From Chrysophaeum taylorii (lineage: Eukaryota > Sar > Pelagophyceae > Pelagomonadales > Pelagomonadaceae), in NCBI GenBank assembly GCA_029834535.1, contig JAQMWT010000581.1, forward strand, positions 62,001 through 126,000: a DNA stretch of 64,000 nucleotides. Direction: 5' to 3'. Both the position numbers and the translations under genes were made by a program. Under the pieces are notes generated by a model that worked only from the letters and a program-made list of their open reading frames with translations, did not search any database and was not told the DNA's origin. Shown here one piece after another: positions 59,938-64,000 of the stretch; positions within the stretch are counted from its first letter, which is position 1, and the number at the start of each line of letters is the position of its first letter.

Positions 59938-59939
59938 CC

Positions 59940-60591
59940 TTAGTCTAGGGCCCCGCCGCTGTCGAAGTCGCCCTCGAGTTTCGACAAGCGCGCGTCCATG
60001 GCGCTCATGGAGGCGTTGATGTGTTCGAGGAGGGCCACGATGTTCTGGGGGTTGACGTCAGAGGCAACTGGCAAGGTCCCCGGCCGGGGGCGTCCCAGTG
60101 GGGTCGGAGGAGGGAGTGCGCTGCCCATTACTGATGGCCGATGGAATCGGTGGAGCTGAAGAGCCCGAGGACGCGGCTGTGTAGTCGGCAGCTCCAAACA
60201 CAGTCGGGCTCGCGCCCAACTGGACGAGCCCGAGCTTCACCTTGGTGACCTCGTTCTCGACCTTGTCGAGACCTTGCTTGAGCTCGTTCTTGAGCTCGTT
60301 CTTGAGCTCGTTCTTGAACTTGTCGAGACGGTTGTCGACCTTCTCGAGATCTTGCTTGAGCTCATTCTCGACCTTGTCGAGACCTTGCTTGGGCTCCTTG
60401 TAAGCGCTGAACCAAGCCGCAAAGGAACTGAAAATAGTTATTGCGGATAGTGTAGCGACATCCCAGTCGACAGCCGCGCGTTTTGGGGCCGATCGAGGCG
60501 CTGGCGCGGACGTCGACGCCAGCTTGAAGTCCTGCTTCACAAAGCCTCGAACGACGACGAGCGTTGTGGTCGCGCTGAGGAGGGAGCGCAT
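59940..60591 (-). CDS. Coiled-coil membrane protein with plastid-type leader, two exons
   Basis: Exons 60,591-60,132 and 60,067-59,940, separated by a 64-nt GT-AG intron (intron placement by me, supported by an in-frame continuation). Product about 195 aa. The leader MRSLLSATTTLVVVRG ends in Gly16-Phe17 with a following basic transit-like part, as in complex-plastid precursors. A hydrophobic helix lies at 44-65 (VATLSAITIFSSFAAWF). From about 68 there is a heptad coiled coil with tandem LKNELKNELKQGL and KVENEL units. The second exon adds IVALLEHINASMSAMDARLSKLE, another coil. No enzyme domain is present. It may tether or bundle membranes in the plastid. The 5' end lies 20 bp from an inverted-repeat element end. 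Confidence 0.55.
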
Positions 60592-60611
60592 CTCGTCTAA
60601 CGAAGCCGGCC

Positions 60612-60682
60612 TTTGAAGGTCGACTACTAAGAGGGGTGTGTGTGTGTGTGGCGCATGAAGGATGTGGATGGTTTTGTGGGGT
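60612..60682. repeat. Copy of the GTCGACTRCTAAGAGG element end
   Basis: Similar over about 65 bp to 35,863-35,926, including the GTGTGTGTGGNGCATGAAGG stretch and TTTGTGGGGTA. It is a solo end: the partner repeat is not seen in this window. Confidence 0.6.
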
Positions 60683-60754
60683 AGGAGGGATGTGTCTGAC
60701 GGGCGGAGATTAGTATGCGGGACCTTATTGGTCAGGGTTTAGGATAAACAAGTG

Positions 60755-61085
60755 CATGCCAGTAAGTTCACCTAGTCGCAATCTCTAACCCTCGTAAGTT
60801 CAATTGGTCCCAGTAAGTCCACCTAGTCCAAATCTCTAACCCCAGTAAGTTCGACGTAAACCCACTCGCGCTCACACCCGCTCCTTCAAGCTCGTCGCTC
60901 TCGCCTCCGCCAATCTAAGCTGCTTTGATCCGCACACGCCGCTAACCTTTGAGTTTACTCTAAACCTCCCAGTAAGTTAGTTCACCTGGTCCCAGTAAGT
61001 TCACCTGGTCACTATATTTTTCACCTAGTCCCACTCTCAAACCCCAGTAAGTAAGTTCACCTGGTCCCAGTAAGTTCACCTACAG
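60755..61085 (-). repeat. Inverted GTGAACTTACTGGG minisatellite
   Basis: CCAGTAAGTTCACCTGGTCC-type units, the inverse of those at 275-600 and 1424-1770. The segment with CAATCTAAGCTGCTTTGATC shows the same spacer as on the left. It lies 3' of Helitron fragment C when read on the minus strand. Confidence 0.8.
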
Positions 61086-61850
61086 TGCGCGTGTAGACGC
61101 CGGGAGGGGGCTTGTCGGTATTGCGCAGCACATGTGGGGTATAGGGCGGAATCGTCGACGCAGAAGAGCATATCCTCGGGGTTGCCGATCGACAGAGAGC
61201 CACGTAGAGCTGGACATGGCAGAAGACGGGCTTGTGGGCAAGAGGACGCGGACCTCGCCGGGCGTCTGGCCCTGGCTCTTGTTGATCGTTTGGCGTAGGC
61301 GGGCCTTCAGGGATACAGGTTGGAGGAGCCTCGGTGACAACGACACGATCAATCATGTATCTGGTACCGTTGCAGTGGCCGTGCGACGGGTCAAGGTTGC
61401 GAAGACTTTAAGCTCGCGATCAAAAAAGTCAGCATGCCGTTGGTTGTCAGGGAGTTGGGAAACTCGAAGACTGACTGCAAAGGGCGAGGCGTCGTCTTCC
61501 GACCCAACCTAGTTGGCCGAAAAGAACTCCGACGCCTCGTCTCCAGGAAAAAAAGGCCGCGGTCATTCTCATGCGCGCGTTGACATCATCGACAAAATCG
61601 TTTCGACGGGGCGATTGAATGGCGCGCTGGCTAAAAGGGCCGCCGCGGGTCGTGGAAATAGTCCGCGAGGTCGCTGTAGACGGCTCGGGCGTTGAGGGGC
61701 TTTGTGTGGTAACGTGAGAGATGGCTGGAAGGCGGCGGTGGTATCCTGCTGAGGGGTGTTCTTGGTCCGCGAAGCACCGCTCGAACCCCATTGGACGGCG
61801 CCTCGCCTTCCCCTTCATGACACTGGCCCGTCTCATTAAGCTCAACAACT
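61085..61850 (-). mobile_element. Helitron/PIF1-like helicase fragment, copy C (inverted)
   Basis: On the minus strand the frames give SQRAIQSPRRNDFVDDVNAR near 61,600, followed by an LPGDEASEFFSA-like piece near 61,540 (the upstream helicase segment), and TINKSQGQTPGEVRVLLP and VFCHVQLYVALCRSATPR near 61,180-61,280 in different frames. Layout and neighbouring minisatellite match copies A and B. The copy is degenerate. Orientation is opposite to copies A and B, so the window is bounded by inverted copies of one family. Confidence 0.78.
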
Positions 61851-62053
61851 TTAAAAGCGCCTAAATATATTCATCCGGTCTCCTCTCAGCCACAGTTGCA
61901 GCAAATATGGTGGTGCGGGCGGGGTATGCACATGGACGAGACCCGCGATGGGGTACCTACACGCACTTACACCGTGTGGCGCTGAGAAGAAGAAGAGAGG
62001 CGCGCTCTAAAGTCGCGCCCTCCACTCCATCCAGCCACGGGGCAGCTAGCTCC

Positions 62054-63433
62054 CTACTCCCTTGCCTGGGGGGACAGTGGTTCGAGGTCGTCGAGTTCCA
62101 CGCTGATGACGTTATCCTCGGCGGTACGCTCTCTTTTGGAGGGCTTTTTGAGCCGGGTTGTTGTTGTTGTTGTTGGCCTCACGAGAGCCCCAATGACGAG
62201 CACGAGGCAGATGGTGCTGGCCAACAGCCCGCAAATCAGACCAATCGCGAGCGGCGATAACTCGTCGGCGTGCTTATTCCGACGCGACGACGAAGATTCG
62301 GAAGGCTCGTCGTCGTCTTCGCCGCGTCCGATTCGGTCGTCGTCGAAGAGTCCGGTCGGCTGGTCGAACATCAACGAGGGCGCGGGCGTCGGGCCGCGGG
62401 GACACCACGCGCCGCCGCATTCTAGGCACCTGTCTCTCGAGGCGCAGTAGTCTCCCGGAGGACTCTTCGAGCCGCACCGCGCGCAATCGTCGCCGCCAAT
62501 CTCGTCGTCCGTCCGCACGTACCAGCAGCAAAACGAAGACGCGGGGTCGGTGGGCTCGGGAGCAAAATACTGTTGAGGCGCGGGCGAAAACGTCGGGGCG
62601 CCCGACGTCGGAGGCGTCGAGGGTCCCTTCGTCGAGGGCTCGAAGGTGGGCGTGAGCGATTTCGGCAAGATTTCGAGGTCGCTGCAGCTCGCAAAGACCT
62701 CGAGCGTCTCGTCCGAGTCCCAGCGCCAAGAGAGGACCGTCGGGCCCGCGGGAAAAGCGTCGGGTATGCGCACGCGCCGTCGCACCACGAAACCGCTCAC
62801 GCAGGTCTCGTTCGTGTTTTGGCAGTCGTAGCCCTTGGTCCCCATCAAACCCTCGCAGGAAAAGTATCCCCCCGGGTCCGCAGCGCATCCCCACGCGGGA
62901 TCACACCGAGGCTCCAGCCCGCACTCGTTGTCGGCAGCGTCGCACCTCAGAAGTCCATCCTGAAAGCACTGCTCGAGTTGCGTCTGCACCTCCTTGCTTG
63001 GTGCCGTGTCTTGCCACAACGCGGCGACGAGCGACCGGTTCTCGCACAACCGAAACGAGTACACGCCCCCGTGGTCGGCGTTCACGCACCATTCCACGGT
63101 GATCTCTTCGCCGGCTTCGTACTTTGTCAAGGACCACGAACCCCTATTGTAGTCGATCTCGCGCGACCCGCACACGCCGAACAATGTACCGTCGACTTGG
63201 TGGCTCACCGAGAGCGCAGTCCCAGGTTCGGCAAAGGCCCGCTCCCCGGGGTGAGGCCGGTCGTCGATACCCTCGCCGACTGCGAGCAGCGGCGCTGCCA
63301 CGGTGCACCACGGGCACCAGTCCTGCGAGGCATCCAGCATCTGCTGCTGCCGCGACAACGGCGTGATCATAAACCCGTGGCCCCACGCCCTCCTCCCAAG
63401 CAGGAGGACCAACATCATTCTACTAGCACTCAT
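62054..63433 (-). CDS. Membrane-anchored AA15-type lytic polysaccharide monooxygenase
   Basis: 459 aa from the ATG of MSASRMMLVLLL. The signal peptide ends before His19, so the mature protein begins HGFMITPLSRQ, the H-G-M--P-SR start that supplies one half of the copper histidine brace. The second His121 is in EWCVNADHGGVYSFRLC, matching the NHGG-Y-FRLC of AA15 enzymes. Later LSWRWDSDETLEVFASCSDLEI corresponds to the W-W---S---W--C-D end. Further on there is a Pro/Thr-rich linker, a Cys-rich module (CCWYVRTDDEIGG, CLECGGAWCPRG) and one membrane helix at about 393-418, then a short basic/acidic tail. Such enzymes oxidatively cut chitin or cellulose. A surface role in digesting or remodelling polysaccharide is inferred. 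The C-terminal anchor is unusual. Confidence 0.88.
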   Translation of the reverse strand: MSASRMMLVLLLGRRAWGHGFMITPLSRQQQMLDASQDWCPWCTVAAPLLAVGEGIDDRPHPGERAFAEPGTALSVSHQVDGTLFGVCGSREIDYNRGSWSLTKYEAGEEITVEWCVNADHGGVYSFRLCENRSLVAALWQDTAPSKEVQTQLEQCFQDGLLRCDAADNECGLEPRCDPAWGCAADPGGYFSCEGLMGTKGYDCQNTNETCVSGFVVRRRVRIPDAFPAGPTVLSWRWDSDETLEVFASCSDLEILPKSLTPTFEPSTKGPSTPPTSGAPTFSPAPQQYFAPEPTDPASSFCCWYVRTDDEIGGDDCARCGSKSPPGDYCASRDRCLECGGAWCPRGPTPAPSLMFDQPTGLFDDDRIGRGEDDDEPSESSSSRRNKHADELSPLAIGLICGLLASTICLVLVIGALVRPTTTTTTRLKKPSKRERTAEDNVISVELDDLEPLSPQARE

Positions 63434-64000
63434 TCTACCTTTTTTTTTCTTTAGGGAGGGTTTCTTTCGGATACATTCCCTTACAAAAACATTCGCTTTC
63501 GTTTTCATCGCCAAAAAAAAGGAGTCAGTCAGTCAGTCAGTCTGTCTACTACCGAAGCCCCGCAGTCTTCTTCTTCTTCGGCTTCATCCCAGTGCAGGGT
63601 TTGCTTGCTGTCAAGCGAGGCGGCGGCGCCCTACAACAAGTTTGCGCCCCTTTTGGGTCCTGGACGACAAACGACAGCCCTTCCTTTACACTGCTACTTC
63701 GCGTTCGAATATCCCAAGACACATGATGATGTGTTCGGCACGTCGCGAACGCAAAAGGAGACACTATCATGATGTGACCCTCTCAATCGGGGAAGAGCCG
63801 TACGATTTCCGCGCCTTCAAGTAATAATAATAACACGCGGTCTCTCCAAATAGATGGCTTTAAGAGCACCATGCCCTCGGCGACCATCTGCTGCTGCGTC
63901 AGTGCGGACTGAACGGTGGCACGCCAAACGCGCATTCTTCTTCTAGGAGCAGCGTGCCCCACAAATACGCGCCTCTGGATGTGTGCAACACCTGATCTTA
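63434..64000. other. Intergenic, no gene recognised
   Basis: Upstream of the monooxygenase start there are a Lys-coding A-run and a CAGT repeat (63,521-63,540). No open frame with a known domain is seen up to the window edge. The promoter of the LPMO gene must lie here. Confidence 0.5.

Larger units (their letters stand above)
58207..59939. other. Intergenic with possible decayed coding relic
   Basis: Contains the AAAGG repeat and low-complexity frames. At about 59,340-59,600 the plus strand reads WFWKKVAATFNTPDASSTR and further, with a TIKKKFADDLRAHMR segment, reminiscent of Myb/SANT-like DNA-binding proteins of transposons, but the frame is interrupted and the match is weak. A minus-strand frame near 59,064-58,825 is 79 codons with ATG and no known domain. 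Confidence 0.35.

Overview
The window looks like nuclear DNA of a unicellular stramenopile alga, most likely pelagophyte-like. It is GC-rich and gene-dense on both strands. Most genes are single-exon, and the introns that can be traced are very short (41, 45, 52 and 64 nt, all GT-AG). Two proteins have an N-terminus of hydrophobic stretch followed by Ala/Gly-Phe, as expected for import into a secondary (red-lineage) plastid. The gene content is eukaryotic: a Ubc4/5-type E2, COP9 subunit 1, Nse1, a DHHC acyltransferase, XK-related proteins, PX and PH proteins. The genus is an inference. I found no rRNA, tRNA, snRNA or CRISPR.

Layout. 1-1.8 kb: two tandem fragments of a Helitron-type (PIF1-like) helicase, each followed by a GTGAACTTACTGGG minisatellite; a third copy lies inverted at 60.7-61.85 kb. 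3.2-5 kb: a CobW/COG0523 GTPase with an unusual Glu-Pro-Thr-Ala tandem linker. 5.2-12.8 kb: a triplicated unit with an XK-related membrane protein on the minus strand and a decayed partner on the plus strand; the middle XKR copy is dead. 13-22 kb: a compact block (ABHD-type hydrolase, SH3 protein, 2OG oxygenase, multipass protein, Nse1-like protein, DHYC acyltransferase, TPGS1-like protein, PX protein) with overlapping stop codons and divergent promoters of a few tens of bases.

23.9-31 kb, minus strand: the most unusual locus. It encodes a fatty-acyl-AMP ligase module, an unrecognised middle segment, a phosphopantetheine carrier domain and a membrane-bound double left-handed-beta-helix domain like the terminal domain of some bacterial non-ribosomal peptide synthetases. 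Together they suggest a membrane-anchored acyl-activating and tethering assembly line in a eukaryote. Several frame changes in it fall at homopolymers.

31.2-37.7 kb is a transposon nest: a broken Ty1/copia element with very short, nearly identical LTRs and a perfect 5-bp target duplication, a Helitron fragment inside it, and a terminal-inverted-repeat family (GTCGACTGCTAAGAGG ends) beside it. 38.5-44.4 kb: a CAP-PDZ fusion, a 85-aa protein, a plastid protein, a broken TPR gene and a possible lumenal protein. 44.4-45.4 kb: a 1-kb element with perfect 25-bp inverted repeats abuts COP9 subunit 1. 47-58 kb: a small acidic protein, patatin lipase, Popeye-like cyclic-nucleotide-binding protein, heparan-sulfate-6-O-sulfotransferase-like enzyme, PH protein, an oxidoreductase-SelD fusion and the E2. 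60-63.4 kb: a plastid-type coiled-coil protein, the inverted Helitron copy and a membrane-anchored AA15-type lytic polysaccharide monooxygenase.
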